64,000 bases of DNA from Bacteroides zhangwenhongii (lineage in GTDB: Bacteria > Bacteroidota > Bacteroidia > Bacteroidales > Bacteroidaceae): positions 5,022,001 through 5,086,000 of the forward strand of contig NZ_CP059856.1 in assembly GCF_009193325.2 (NCBI RefSeq). Direction: 5' to 3'. Below are positions 8,161 to 17,889 of this stretch, piece after piece. Both the position numbers and the translations under genes were made by a program. The notes below the pieces were generated by a model. The model did not search any database and had not been told where the DNA came from. It was given only the letters and a program-made list of their open reading frames with translations. Position 1 is the first letter of the stretch, and the number at the start of each line of letters is the position of its first letter.

Positions 8161-9549
8161 TTATTTCATCGCATTATCCAAATAATTCTGAATCTCGCTG
8201 TCCGAAGCACGTGGAGCGTTGGTCGTTATAATCTTGCCCGCTTTATCAAAAAGCATAAAACGAGGGATCCCATTTATTTGATATTCCTTACACAGATCAG
8301 ACTTCATACCATCAGTAGTTATAAACTGCCTCCATTCCGGTTTATCCGCTTTCAGCTTATTCTTCCATTTGGCAACGTTGTCATCCAACGAAATACTGAC
8401 AAATTCAATATTCGGATTGCCTGCATAATGTTTCACCAACGCTTCCACATGAGGAATCTCAGCACAACACGGGCCACACCATGTAGCCCACACATCGAGA
8501 TAAACAACTTTCCCTTTTCCTATCACGTCAGAGAACTTAAGAGGTTTATCATTGACATCCTGCAACGCAAAATCAGGTGCTGTAGTTCCCGGCAGAATCT
8601 TTATAATCTTATCATATAGAGATTGTAGTTCCTCTACTTTATCCTGATGGGTCGTAGTATTTTTATAGGCCTCGAATGTAGACTCAAGATAGGCATCCGC
8701 TCCATTTTCCATATAGGTGGCCATATAGCTATCAGCCACATAATCAATAATCGCCTGGTCAGAAACTTTATCCTTCAGAACTATAAAGAACTGTTCTCCC
8801 GGCGTCATAACCGAATCTGTATGACAAGACAAATACCACTTGATATACATATTTATCAAACCGGCCTTCGCACTTTCCATTGTGTTATAGTCCAGACTTT
8901 CAATGTATTCAACAAAGTCCATATCCATATCTGTCGGTTCATTATTGCTCATCTTTGCCCAAGCAAACCGGAAAGGAATTGCCAACTGCTTCTTTTCCAG
9001 TTTCTTCTGCTCGTATGCTATGAACTTCTTATCTTTCGTAGCCTCCAATTGTGTTCTCAATTGATCGGCAGTCGCATCAATAGCCGCTTTATATTCCTTA
9101 AATGATTGATACTTGCCGGCTTCCCTGACAGTCCACTTTGCCAAACTTCCGAATTCATGGTCAAATGCCCATAAATACTCGGAACTTTTGGTATCCCCGC
9201 TGAAAATTACATCGCAACGGCCATAGATAGAATCGGCACTGGCAGTAAGAATAACATGCTGTTTATCACCATTTTTCAGATAAAGACGGACAAATCCCTG
9301 TGCATCTTCCGACGTCAGCCATATCTCGGCTCCTTCGGGGAAATCACGGGTGTAAGAGAAAGTGCCGTCCGCATTCATTTGCAAACTATCTTCAATAACA
9401 TCAGTATCTGTCTTTATCATGCATTCGGTCATCCCTCCCCGATAGTCCTTTATTTCTCCTGTCAGAATAGCCGGAGCCGGTTTGCATGCTCCCATCATTC
9501 CTAAGACCAAAGCTACTGAAGCTAATTTATAAATTTTCAGTTTCATCAT
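8161..9549 (-). CDS. TlpA-family thiol-disulfide oxidoreductase, lipoprotein (PUL A)
   Basis: Periplasmic thioredoxin-like protein of 462 residues. It has a lipoprotein signal (lipidated Cys22, followed by KPAPA without acidic residues, suggesting it faces the periplasm), an N-terminal beta-rich DUF4369-like part (about 28-120), a helical middle (about 125-315) and a C-terminal AhpC/TSA-thioredoxin fold (about 322-462). The redox motif WCGPC is at residues 357-361, unusually followed by a third Cys at 362. The cis-proline region (GIPRFMLFDKAGKI) is intact. It is the last gene of PUL A, 20 bases after the SusD gene. Such proteins often accompany SusC/D pairs that lack glycosidases; the client is unknown. 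Starts at MM or at the second Met are equivalent. Confidence 0.92.
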   Translation of the reverse strand: MMKLKIYKLASVALVLGMMGACKPAPAILTGEIKDYRGGMTECMIKTDTDVIEDSLQMNADGTFSYTRDFPEGAEIWLTSEDAQGFVRLYLKNGDKQHVILTASADSIYGRCDVIFSGDTKSSEYLWAFDHEFGSLAKWTVREAGKYQSFKEYKAAIDATADQLRTQLEATKDKKFIAYEQKKLEKKQLAIPFRFAWAKMSNNEPTDMDMDFVEYIESLDYNTMESAKAGLINMYIKWYLSCHTDSVMTPGEQFFIVLKDKVSDQAIIDYVADSYMATYMENGADAYLESTFEAYKNTTTHQDKVEELQSLYDKIIKILPGTTAPDFALQDVNDKPLKFSDVIGKGKVVYLDVWATWCGPCCAEIPHVEALVKHYAGNPNIEFVSISLDDNVAKWKNKLKADKPEWRQFITTDGMKSDLCKEYQINGIPRFMLFDKAGKIITTNAPRASDSEIQNYLDNAMK

Positions 9550-9569
9550 TACTGTTATTTATTATGTTA

Positions 9570-11138
9570 TTATTCATATTTATTCTGTTCGATCATCCCA
9601 TTGCTTACCGTTACTTCCGTTGACGGAATAGCCATTGTATAGATATATTTATCACTTTTCGGGGTAAGGGTATATTCTACAGTTTCATCATCAAATATAG
9701 GAGAATGAGCACCGGTAGAGCTCAACTTATAGAATCGACGCGTAATAGTCACATCATCATTCGGGTCGTCGTTAAAGTTGCAACGGCGGATATCATGCCA
9801 CCGCAAAGTAAACGGAAATTCCCGCATACGCTCTTTCAATATTACATCAATCGCCTCATCCTTGTTAGCAGCAGTCAGATTAACGGCGTCAGCCGGTGCT
9901 TCACTTGAAATCCGGTAAGGACGGAAATTTGTATTGAGATACGTCAACGCATCACTCCACTGTCCCTGACGAGCCATAGCTTCTGCCTTGATAAGCAGCA
10001 TTTCCGAGACACAAGGTCCGGAATCGAAATCATCTCCATTATAATAACTGTAACCCGGAGCTTCATCTTCAAAATACTCAACTCCCATCCCCATTATACA
10101 TAAGGAAATATACTCCTCATAATAAAAATATTTGTAACGCAGGTCATTGTCCGTATCAAAAGCCTCCCGCAATTTGGCACTTGGAATGGCCCATGAATCT
10201 GTAAAATGATAACGTCTATAATAAGACTTCTGATTAATTCCCGGTAATAGACCTGTCATATCAAACGTCGATTCGTCATACCATGTAGTCACAGTACGAA
10301 GTTCTCCATTACCGTCTTCAAATTCCTCAACCGGTTCAATATCTGTATTATAATCCGCCAATTCACTATCACAAGCTAAAGCCTTTTCTGCAAAGTCTTT
10401 GGCTTTGGCATAATCCCCCATAGTCAGATAGAGTCGGGCGGCAAAACCATTGACGGCTGCGCTATTCTCACGCCAGATTTTACGTTCACCACCTTCTATT
10501 AATGGTACGGAAAGAGGCAAAGCCTGTGCCAATTCACTCTCTATGAGGTCATACACATCTTTTAAGATTCCACGCGAATAATTTTCATTATATTCTATAC
10601 TGATATTTATAGGAACTCCCAATTCTTTCAGATTGGCTTCGCAATAAGGCACACAGTAGCAATTGACTAGTTCATAATAGTTATAGGCACGTATAAAATG
10701 TGCCCGTTGCGCTAAAGTGGCCCGTTGTGCAGAAGTACCTCCCGTTACTTTATCCAGATAAGCCAGCACGGTATTGGCCATAAAAATATTCTTATAAGCA
10801 CATAACCAAAGAGAATTGGAAGATTGTATTTCCGCTGTATATTTAGGTTGGAAGCAATTCAATTCCAAAGCCGTATAATCAGCCAAAGCAACCATTCCCA
10901 TCGCAATATCCATCGGCATTTCATAACAATCGCTCATATAACGTTGAGCGGCATTGCAATCCCATATAGCCGAGCGGTCTATGGGTTCCATCCTTGCGGC
11001 AAGCAAAGCCTCCAATTGTTCAAAAGTCTCCAGTTCTATCCCGTCACCTTTCTTAGGCTTCTCATCTAGAAAATCATTACAACTGCTTACAATCAACGTA
11101 ACCAGCAAAGTCAAACCTATCTTATCTATATATTTCAT
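9570..11138 (-). CDS. SusD-like surface lipoprotein (PUL A)
   Basis: Surface glycan- or ligand-binding lid protein for the SusC-like transporter encoded 22 bases upstream. The 522-residue protein has a lipoprotein signal (Cys20) followed by NDFLDEKPK, the near-universal SusD start and an acidic surface-export signal. The N-terminal SusD-like part contains the usual TPR helices (RATLAQRAHFIRAYNYYELV at about 138-157; FAARLYLTMGDYAKAKDFA), and the C-terminal RagB/SusD part has the typical block DVILKERMREFPFTLRWHDIRR. Length is normal. The ligand cannot be predicted from sequence. Confidence 0.96.
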   Translation of the reverse strand: MKYIDKIGLTLLVTLIVSSCNDFLDEKPKKGDGIELETFEQLEALLAARMEPIDRSAIWDCNAAQRYMSDCYEMPMDIAMGMVALADYTALELNCFQPKYTAEIQSSNSLWLCAYKNIFMANTVLAYLDKVTGGTSAQRATLAQRAHFIRAYNYYELVNCYCVPYCEANLKELGVPINISIEYNENYSRGILKDVYDLIESELAQALPLSVPLIEGGERKIWRENSAAVNGFAARLYLTMGDYAKAKDFAEKALACDSELADYNTDIEPVEEFEDGNGELRTVTTWYDESTFDMTGLLPGINQKSYYRRYHFTDSWAIPSAKLREAFDTDNDLRYKYFYYEEYISLCIMGMGVEYFEDEAPGYSYYNGDDFDSGPCVSEMLLIKAEAMARQGQWSDALTYLNTNFRPYRISSEAPADAVNLTAANKDEAIDVILKERMREFPFTLRWHDIRRCNFNDDPNDDVTITRRFYKLSSTGAHSPIFDDETVEYTLTPKSDKYIYTMAIPSTEVTVSNGMIEQNKYE

Positions 11139-11160
11139 AATCTATCTTGTTTTAGAATTC

Positions 11161-14100
11161 TTAATATGCAAATTTCACTCCGATGGTGTAGGTCGGTTGT
11201 AAACGAAAACCACCATAGGCATATTCCGGATCTTCATCAGTAGCCTTTATGGTAAACAGATCGTTGCCTTGCAAATAACAAGTCAAACGGCTAATTCCCC
11301 ACTTTCTCAACAATACCTGGGGCAAAGAGTAAGACAATGTCAATTCTTGCATACGCACATGATTAGCACTCTTTACATTATAATCCATATAGGGAGAAAT
11401 GCTGGAATAATGGGACAAGTTGATAAACTTATTATCCGGCATCGGCATCACAGTCTCATCTTGCAACTGAGTATATTGGCGGTTAGGAATAGTCACCAAC
11501 GGATCAGCATAATTAAATCCGGTCTGGCGGAACTTATGCCCAAACTTACCGATCATCGTGAATGACAATGCCCATTCCTTATATTCGAAAGAATGACTCA
11601 TTCCCACAGTCCACGGAGCCACCGTAGTACCCATATATTTCATAGCTTTTCTGCCATCCGTATTTTCCAAGATGTTATCAATCGGAGATGTGCCGCCTTC
11701 GTTATCCACATAAATATTGGGAACTTTATAAGTATTTCCTTCATCATCAGTCCGTTCTCTCAACCCGGCATACTGATATGCCCACAAACCATTGATATCA
11801 TAACCTTCTATTGGAATAGGATCACGCATCTTATCATGACCAACATAACCCAAATAGAGTTTGTCTACTTTGTTTTTATTATATGCCAGCGTTACATTTC
11901 CATCCCAATGTACACCTGCGCCAAAGTCCTGGCTACTGCCCAATTCCATTTCAAGGCCACGATTTGTCACTTCTGCCGCATTCGCTGTAATCTTAGCGTC
12001 TACAATATTAAATCCGGGTTTTAGCTGCCCGGAAGCAATAGGGACAGACACATCGGCCATGATGTCTGTTCCTTTCTTGTTATAGACATCTATTTTACCA
12101 TAGAACTTACCTCCAAACATAGACCAATCGATACCGAAGTTAACCACATGTGTCTGCTCCCAGCTCATTTGCGGATTTCCATAAGAAGAGATACGTGCAT
12201 ATTGTTCCTGTGTAATATCACTGACACCCGCCATCGTAATCAACGGGACCATAGAAGTGGTAGTATTGGCATTACCATTGCATCCATAAGTTATTCTCGG
12301 TGTCAAATAATCCAGCCAATGCTGAGATTTCATAAAATCTTCGTGCATCATGTTCCAGCTAAAACCAACCGACCAGAAGGGCGAATAACGATATTTAGGA
12401 TCATCTGTGATAAAATTGGAAGCATCCGTTCTGAAAGAACCCGAAATCGAATACTTGTCGTCAAAAGTGTAAGCCAGATTTGTAAAAGCCGAAAAGTACC
12501 GTTGTAAGCTATATCGGAACATCGACTTTACCGGAATGGAAACTTTTCTTTCATTGAAACAATTCGTCACCACCACTTCCTGGATAGGTCTGGAAGTCAG
12601 ATAATTATCATCATAGCCATAAATAGGAGCAAAAGTACGGTTATTTATTTTACTCTGGCTCACTTCCACACCTGCTACCGCATTGATTGCATGACGTTCA
12701 GCAAAAGTGCGGTTAAAATCCAACTGGTTACGCCAGTTATATGCATCTGTCGCATATTTACCTTCATTCAAAATGCTACCTTTCTCAATGTGTGCCGTAG
12801 CTGTCTTCTTCTTTAAATCGAGTGTAGTAAAACGATTCACTACATCGCGTACATAATACGTTTCATCCGTGTATAATTGACGTGAATCTTTTTGCACGTG
12901 TTCCAATTGGAATTTAGTACTCACTGACAATCCCTCAAGAATAGTAGCTCTCAATCCTACTTGAAAACGATTGTTCATGGTTTTATTGGACATACTACGC
13001 CCATTCACCTCACGAAGCAAATTATAGCTCCAATCGGAATAAGGAAAATCATATTGATTGAGCATATGATTTATACCATCAGCGTATTGCATAATATAGC
13101 TCATATCAGTGTAACTGCCATCTTGATTCAATACCATATCGTAAGGTGCAAGCTCTGCAATATCACTGGCCGTTGCACCCGAAGTGTTATTCTTACGATA
13201 TAAAGCCATAGCAGACACATCCATTTCCAACCACTTCAACAACTTTATATTTCCCCGATAATCGAACTGGAATTTCCGTGAATCAGACCCTTGATAACGG
13301 GTAGTATCATAAGCGTAAAGCATGGAAACATAATTGGTCATACGTGCCGTAGCACCAGATAAAGTGACATTATACTGTTGGTAAATAGGACGTTTCAGCA
13401 GTTCATCCGAGATTTGCCGCTTATTGTCCAAAGCAGCAAGAGAAGAAAGGCCCGTGTTATATTCGCTTTCGGAGATTTCATTCTTTGAGTACTTATTATA
13501 CAGTACGGCAGCCTGATTATATCTGTATTGATATGCTCTGGAAAATTCAGGGAATGAAGCCGGTGTGGACGAGGGACTCACCGGATCAGCCAAATATGTG
13601 CCGAAAGTCTTCTTCTGATACTCTATACTCTCCGTACTGGACATCATATTACGCAGGTAATCAATATCCACCTTATTTCCGATGCGCAACTGGGCATCCA
13701 CTTCCACCGTAAGACCTTTGGCTTTGTTTCCTTTCTTCGTCGTGACTACAATCACGCCATTCGAAGCACGAGCTCCCCAGATAGAAGCAGCGGCAGCATC
13801 TTTCAAAATCGAGATATTCGCCACATCATTCGGATTGATGGAGGCAAAACCTGTGGAAATAGGAAAACCATCCACGACGATCAGCGGTTCCGCATCGGAC
13901 TGCAACGTACCGTTACCACGAATTTTGAGGGAAATCTCTCCATCAACAGTTGTAGTAGCCTGCACACCTGCCACTTTACCTACCAGACGGTCGGCAATAG
14001 TCACCGAAGGTTTCTCCAACGCTTTTTCTTTAATGATGTCGAACGCACCGGTTGCCCGTTCTTTGGAAATCGTCTGATAACCGGTCACCACTACATCTCC

Positions 14101-14712
14101 CAACATTTTGGATTCCTCTTTCAGCGTGACATTCATCACATTCCCGCTGACGGCAAGCACCTGCTTTGCCATACCGACGTACGAAAAGACCAACGCTTCG
14201 TCAAGAGCCGCCTTAATCTCATAACGACCGTTATAATCCGTTATCACTCCTTTCGCATGATTCCCGTTTTCAACATAAACGGCAGCACCAATCAACGGTT
14301 CTCCCGCCTCATCCGTAACGATACCGGTTATCTTTTGTTTGGGTAATGCCTGCTTCTCCGTTCTCACTTTCGTTATCAGTACGTAATCATCCTTCAGCAC
14401 ATACTGTAAACCCGCTGCGGGACAAATCACATCCAACGCTTTTTGTAATGTTACCTTCCGCAAATCCAAACTCAAATGCGGTTTGTTCTCCACAATACCG
14501 GACTGGAACATCAATGACACTCCACTCTGTTTTTTCACCTGTTCCAAAGCTTCCCTTACCGAAATGTCACGATTGACAATGGTTATCAGCTTTGCATCAT
14601 CAAAAACATTTGCCACAGAAGGCAATGCAAATGCAAACAACAATGCTAAAACGACAACCGGAATCCGGATTTGTTCAGATAGCAGAAAACCTCTTTTCTC
14701 ATTCTTTTGCAT
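11161..14712 (-). CDS. SusC-like TonB-dependent transporter with STN domain (PUL A)
   Basis: Outer-membrane importer of 1,183 residues. It has a signal peptide (about 1-35), an STN signalling domain (about 38-115: DISVREALEQVKKQSGVSLM ... LQYVLKDDYVLITK), a carboxypeptidase-like domain (about 127-205: ITGIVTDEAGEPLIGAAVY), a plug (about 205-330: DVVVTGYQTISKERATGAFD; ISILKDAAAASIWGARASNG, the SusC/RagA hallmark) and a beta-barrel to the terminal Tyr (GVKFAY). The STN domain implies contact with the FecR-type anti-sigma encoded 55 bases upstream, so ligand import should switch on the ECF sigma factor. It pairs with the SusD gene directly downstream. Confidence 0.97.
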   Translation of the reverse strand: MQKNEKRGFLLSEQIRIPVVVLALLFAFALPSVANVFDDAKLITIVNRDISVREALEQVKKQSGVSLMFQSGIVENKPHLSLDLRKVTLQKALDVICPAAGLQYVLKDDYVLITKVRTEKQALPKQKITGIVTDEAGEPLIGAAVYVENGNHAKGVITDYNGRYEIKAALDEALVFSYVGMAKQVLAVSGNVMNVTLKEESKMLGDVVVTGYQTISKERATGAFDIIKEKALEKPSVTIADRLVGKVAGVQATTTVDGEISLKIRGNGTLQSDAEPLIVVDGFPISTGFASINPNDVANISILKDAAAASIWGARASNGVIVVTTKKGNKAKGLTVEVDAQLRIGNKVDIDYLRNMMSSTESIEYQKKTFGTYLADPVSPSSTPASFPEFSRAYQYRYNQAAVLYNKYSKNEISESEYNTGLSSLAALDNKRQISDELLKRPIYQQYNVTLSGATARMTNYVSMLYAYDTTRYQGSDSRKFQFDYRGNIKLLKWLEMDVSAMALYRKNNTSGATASDIAELAPYDMVLNQDGSYTDMSYIMQYADGINHMLNQYDFPYSDWSYNLLREVNGRSMSNKTMNNRFQVGLRATILEGLSVSTKFQLEHVQKDSRQLYTDETYYVRDVVNRFTTLDLKKKTATAHIEKGSILNEGKYATDAYNWRNQLDFNRTFAERHAINAVAGVEVSQSKINNRTFAPIYGYDDNYLTSRPIQEVVVTNCFNERKVSIPVKSMFRYSLQRYFSAFTNLAYTFDDKYSISGSFRTDASNFITDDPKYRYSPFWSVGFSWNMMHEDFMKSQHWLDYLTPRITYGCNGNANTTTSMVPLITMAGVSDITQEQYARISSYGNPQMSWEQTHVVNFGIDWSMFGGKFYGKIDVYNKKGTDIMADVSVPIASGQLKPGFNIVDAKITANAAEVTNRGLEMELGSSQDFGAGVHWDGNVTLAYNKNKVDKLYLGYVGHDKMRDPIPIEGYDINGLWAYQYAGLRERTDDEGNTYKVPNIYVDNEGGTSPIDNILENTDGRKAMKYMGTTVAPWTVGMSHSFEYKEWALSFTMIGKFGHKFRQTGFNYADPLVTIPNRQYTQLQDETVMPMPDNKFINLSHYSSISPYMDYNVKSANHVRMQELTLSYSLPQVLLRKWGISRLTCYLQGNDLFTIKATDEDPEYAYGGFRLQPTYTIGVKFAY

Positions 14713-14767
14713 ACTATTCTATATTGTATAAGTGAAACATATCTATGTGTATTTTCTTATAAGGAAG

Positions 14768-15934
14768 CTATTTGTGCAGGCTAACAAAAACAACTCCGTC
14801 TTCTCTGTCAAACCGAACATCGGAAACTTGCCGGATAATTTCTAACGAGAAGCCCAAAGGTTTATTGCGAAATACAGTTCCGTCAAAATGTAAATCACGA
14901 ACTTGCGGATCTTTATATACGATTCTCACTCCGTACCACAACTCCAACTGTCTCAGAATCTTGCTCAATGGAGTTTCTGTAAAGTCATATTTACCGGACA
15001 CCCATGATGTGTAAAGTTCCGTATCCACGCTGGCTATATCAATCACTCCCTTCTCATCATCCACCGTAGCTTGTTCTCCGGGCAACAACAGTCTCCTACG
15101 CCCGCCACTTTTCACCTCTACTTTTCCTTTCACCAAAGTAGTAATCATACTCTTCTTGCTATATCCGGAAACATTAAAACTGGTACCCAGTACTTCCACT
15201 TCTTTATTATCTACTTTCACCACAAAAGAAGTTCCGTCATGTGTCACATCGAAATAGGCCTCTCCTATCAACTCCACACAACGGTCTCCCTTGAAAGTAA
15301 CAGGATAGCGAAAGACAGAAGAGGAATTTAACGTAACCTGCGTTCCATCGGAAAGAGTCAGCGTAAAGGTACTCCCTTCGGGAACGGTCACTGTATTGTA
15401 TTGGGGTACTGATACATTATTAGCAGCTACTTTTTGATAGTTAAGAGAGGTATTACTACCGCTGGCTATTGCCAAACCGTTATCAGAAATAGCCTGCACA
15501 CTGTCCTTATCCAGCACAATCTGTTGACCGGAACTTAAGGTCAATGTTACCTTATTCTTAGGCAGATCGGGAAAAACCTCCGCCAAAGTTACAGACTTCT
15601 CCACAACGGGAGTCTCATCGTAGGAATTGAAATAGAATGCACCTAGTATAACAGCAGTAAGCAGACAAGCGGCAATAACCACCCTGTAAAGACGTTGCCG
15701 CAAACGATAAGCTTTTCTTTTACGCTCGATGGCTTGCCAGCCTTTGGACGGATCCGCCTGTCGGTACGTTTCCGCACGCATCTCAGCCTTGTATAATTTC
15801 ACATAGTTCGAAAAGAAGCGATAATTTTCCTCCGAACCATCCACCCACATCCGAAGTTTCCGGTATTCCGCCTCAGTCAATTCGTGTGTCTTGTACTTAC
15901 TGCATAATTCTATAAATTCTTCTTCTGATAACAT
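14768..15934 (-). CDS. FecR-type anti-sigma factor (PUL A)
   Basis: Inner-membrane anti-sigma/sigma-regulator of 388 residues. The N-terminal cytoplasmic part (1-80; EEEFIELCSKYKTHELTEAE) should bind the ECF sigma factor. One membrane helix lies at about 83-103 (VVIAACLLTAVILGAFYF). The periplasmic FecR domain follows (about 180-280: VTVPEGSTFTLTLSDGTQVT, VEVLGTSFNVSGY), and a C-terminal STN-like DUF4974 domain (about 310-388: SKILRQLELWYGVRIVY). It lies between the ECF sigma gene and susC and completes the trans-envelope relay. Confidence 0.95.
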   Translation of the reverse strand: MLSEEEFIELCSKYKTHELTEAEYRKLRMWVDGSEENYRFFSNYVKLYKAEMRAETYRQADPSKGWQAIERKRKAYRLRQRLYRVVIAACLLTAVILGAFYFNSYDETPVVEKSVTLAEVFPDLPKNKVTLTLSSGQQIVLDKDSVQAISDNGLAIASGSNTSLNYQKVAANNVSVPQYNTVTVPEGSTFTLTLSDGTQVTLNSSSVFRYPVTFKGDRCVELIGEAYFDVTHDGTSFVVKVDNKEVEVLGTSFNVSGYSKKSMITTLVKGKVEVKSGGRRRLLLPGEQATVDDEKGVIDIASVDTELYTSWVSGKYDFTETPLSKILRQLELWYGVRIVYKDPQVRDLHFDGTVFRNKPLGFSLEIIRQVSDVRFDREDGVVFVSLHK

Positions 15935-16008
15935 ATTTATTCATTCTTTTACAACCATGACGTAAAAGACTGTAAAATGGGTGAGGGAAAAGTGAAAAAC
16001 TTTAGCCT

Positions 16009-16557
16009 TTAAAGAGAAAAAAGTGAAAATAGAGTAATAAACTTGCAACTTCTCAAATATTTCAATGCATGAGAAAGATGAGTTTTAACGGTATTGACAG
16101 ATATCCCCAATTCTGCAGCTACTTCTTTATACTTTTTATTATGTACGACAACTTCCATCAATATTCTATATTCCTGTGGAGAAAGTTGCAGCAAATAATG
16201 ACGCAACCGTGCAAGTTGCTCTTCCGGCACTTCGTCGTCCGGATTTACATCCATAATATAGACGTGTTCTTCTATCTCCGTAAATACGAAAGACTGATGT
16301 TTACGCAGATAATCAATAGAAGCATTACGGATGGAATTAAACAGATATTGCTTCAATTTGCCATTGACTGTACGATAAAGTTTTTTCTCCCAAAAACGCA
16401 CGAAAAAATCTTGCACAAGATCTTCCGAAACTTCCAAAGAATCCGTAAACTGTACCGAATAAACACAGAGAGGAGTATAGTAGGCATCCACCAATTCTTT
16501 AAATGCTTTTTCATCATTTTCCAGTCTGCCTAATATATTGTCGTCTGCTATGAACAT
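16009..16557 (-). CDS. ECF RNA polymerase sigma factor (PUL A)
   Basis: Sigma-70 family, ECF (Bacteroides expansion) subgroup, 182 residues. Region 2 is at about 15-90 (FKELVDAYYTPLCVYSV, DLVQDFFVRFWEKK, YLFNSIRNASIDYLRK) and region 4 at about 120-172 (LSPQEYRILMEVVVHNKKYK then EVAAELGISVNTVKTHLSHA). It is the first gene of PUL A, 74 bases before the FecR gene, and should direct transcription of the susC/D genes when released. A -7 box lies 23 bases upstream of the ATG. Confidence 0.95.
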   Translation of the reverse strand: MFIADDNILGRLENDEKAFKELVDAYYTPLCVYSVQFTDSLEVSEDLVQDFFVRFWEKKLYRTVNGKLKQYLFNSIRNASIDYLRKHQSFVFTEIEEHVYIMDVNPDDEVPEEQLARLRHYLLQLSPQEYRILMEVVVHNKKYKEVAAELGISVNTVKTHLSHALKYLRSCKFITLFSLFSL

Positions 16558-16579
16558 GCTACATCTGATTTGTAATGGT

Positions 16580-16587
16580 CAAAAGTA
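16580..16587 (-). promoter_or_regulatory. Bacteroides -7 box for PUL A sigma gene
   Basis: The minus strand reads TACTTTTG (TAnnTTTG), 23 bases upstream of the ECF sigma start codon. No good -33 element is seen. It suggests the sigma/anti-sigma pair is read by the housekeeping sigma factor. Confidence 0.45.
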
Positions 16588-16679
16588 CAAAAAAAACATT
16601 TTTAACCTAACATTTGACGGCTTTTAAATACCGCTATCTCTGAAATAAGATGTATTTCAAAAACATACTCAATAAAAAT

Positions 16680-16715
16680 AAAGAGGTGAACACCTCATCC
16701 GTACCCACCTCTTTT
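16680..16715 (-). terminator. Likely terminator of PUL B
   Basis: On the minus strand, AAAGAGGTG and CACCTCTTT form a 9-bp stem with a loop of about 18 bases, followed by the T-rich ATTTTTATT. It lies about 40 bases after the stop of the NagX-like gene and separates PUL B from PUL A. Confidence 0.6.
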
Positions 16716-16752
16716 CATTGATATTATCAATATAGATTCTATCTCATCCAAT

Positions 16753-17868
16753 CTATATCTTTATAAATATTTGCTTTTTGTACAGCACCCATACAATTAG
16801 ATAATTGAATCCGATAAACAGAAGGGCGTAAATCAGAGAGGCCAGATGAGCATCGGGAAGAACGCTCCAAATGGAAGTGTAAATCTTCTCCTGCAAGCTA
16901 CTCCCCGCAACCGTAATTACTTCCAGCAAAGTAGCTAACACACCGGCCACTATATAAATAAACAATGGATTCGTACCAAAAACATGGAAAGGATATCCCC
17001 ATTTCTGCTTTTTACGAATATCAATCAGCCAAGTGAGAAATACAAGAAACAAGGAAGCAAAACCACAAGTCACCAGAACAAAAGTCGAACTCCATACTTT
17101 CTTATTCAACGGACAGCCGTAACTCAACAACCATCCTGTAAACAAAAGGGCAATACCCAGTATGGAGATCTGCAACAGCCGGTGATGGATTTCAGTCTTC
17201 TCCCGCAAAATATTTCCGCAGAAATAACCGATAATCACTTGCGCAATGCACGGCAAGGTACTCAACAGGCCTTCCGGATCGAAAAAGATACGCCCGCCGT
17301 CCGGCAACCACTCCCGATACAAATGGGCTTCTCCGAACAGTGTGCGATCTGTAACGGCAATAATATTCTGTTCGGAAAGTTCAAATCCGTGTCCCAAAGC
17401 CAGCAAGATGGAATAGCCTGCCAGAATGATCCCGGAGATCCATGCCAGATTTGCCGGACGCCGGACACCCACAATCAGCAAGGAAGCAAAGAAATAAGCC
17501 AATGCCAACCGCTGCAACACTCCCAGAATACGTATGTGCGAGAAAGGTTGTTCTACTCCTGTGCACACCAACGAGAACCAGGAAAGAAAAAGTCCCAACA
17601 AAAACAAGATCACCGTGCGCCGTACCAGTTTGATGATAAAACTGCGACTGAAATGATGGTCGAACCGGGATAAGGCAAAACTCATGGAAACGCCCATTAT
17701 AAACATGAAGAACGGGAAGACCAAATCAGTCGGAGTCAGTCCGTTCCATTCGGCATGTCGCAAGGGTGCGTAAATGGATTCCCATGTTCCGGGGTTGTTC
17801 ACCAAAATCATTCCGACAATGGTGATTCCCCGGAGTATATCTAATGAAAGTAAACGTTCTGATTTCAT
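16753..17868 (-). CDS. NagX-like membrane acyltransferase (DUF5009/HGSNAT-related)
   Basis: Polytopic inner-membrane protein of 371 residues related to the catalytic part of heparan-alpha-glucosaminide N-acetyltransferase and to NagX. It opens with the family signature RLLSLDILRGITIVGMILVNN, then HAEWNGLTPTDLVFPFFMFI, and about ten hydrophobic segments follow. GTNPLFIYIVAG near the C-terminus is also typical. Genes of this family usually sit with N-acetylhexosamine uptake or hydrolysis genes, and here it is the last gene of an operon with two GH20 hexosaminidases (21 bases downstream of the second). A role in moving or acetylating amino sugars across the inner membrane is inferred, not shown. 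Confidence 0.88.
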   Translation of the reverse strand: MKSERLLSLDILRGITIVGMILVNNPGTWESIYAPLRHAEWNGLTPTDLVFPFFMFIMGVSMSFALSRFDHHFSRSFIIKLVRRTVILFLLGLFLSWFSLVCTGVEQPFSHIRILGVLQRLALAYFFASLLIVGVRRPANLAWISGIILAGYSILLALGHGFELSEQNIIAVTDRTLFGEAHLYREWLPDGGRIFFDPEGLLSTLPCIAQVIIGYFCGNILREKTEIHHRLLQISILGIALLFTGWLLSYGCPLNKKVWSSTFVLVTCGFASLFLVFLTWLIDIRKKQKWGYPFHVFGTNPLFIYIVAGVLATLLEVITVAGSSLQEKIYTSIWSVLPDAHLASLIYALLFIGFNYLIVWVLYKKQIFIKI

Positions 17869-17889
17869 ATTGTTCTTAGTGTACCGGGA

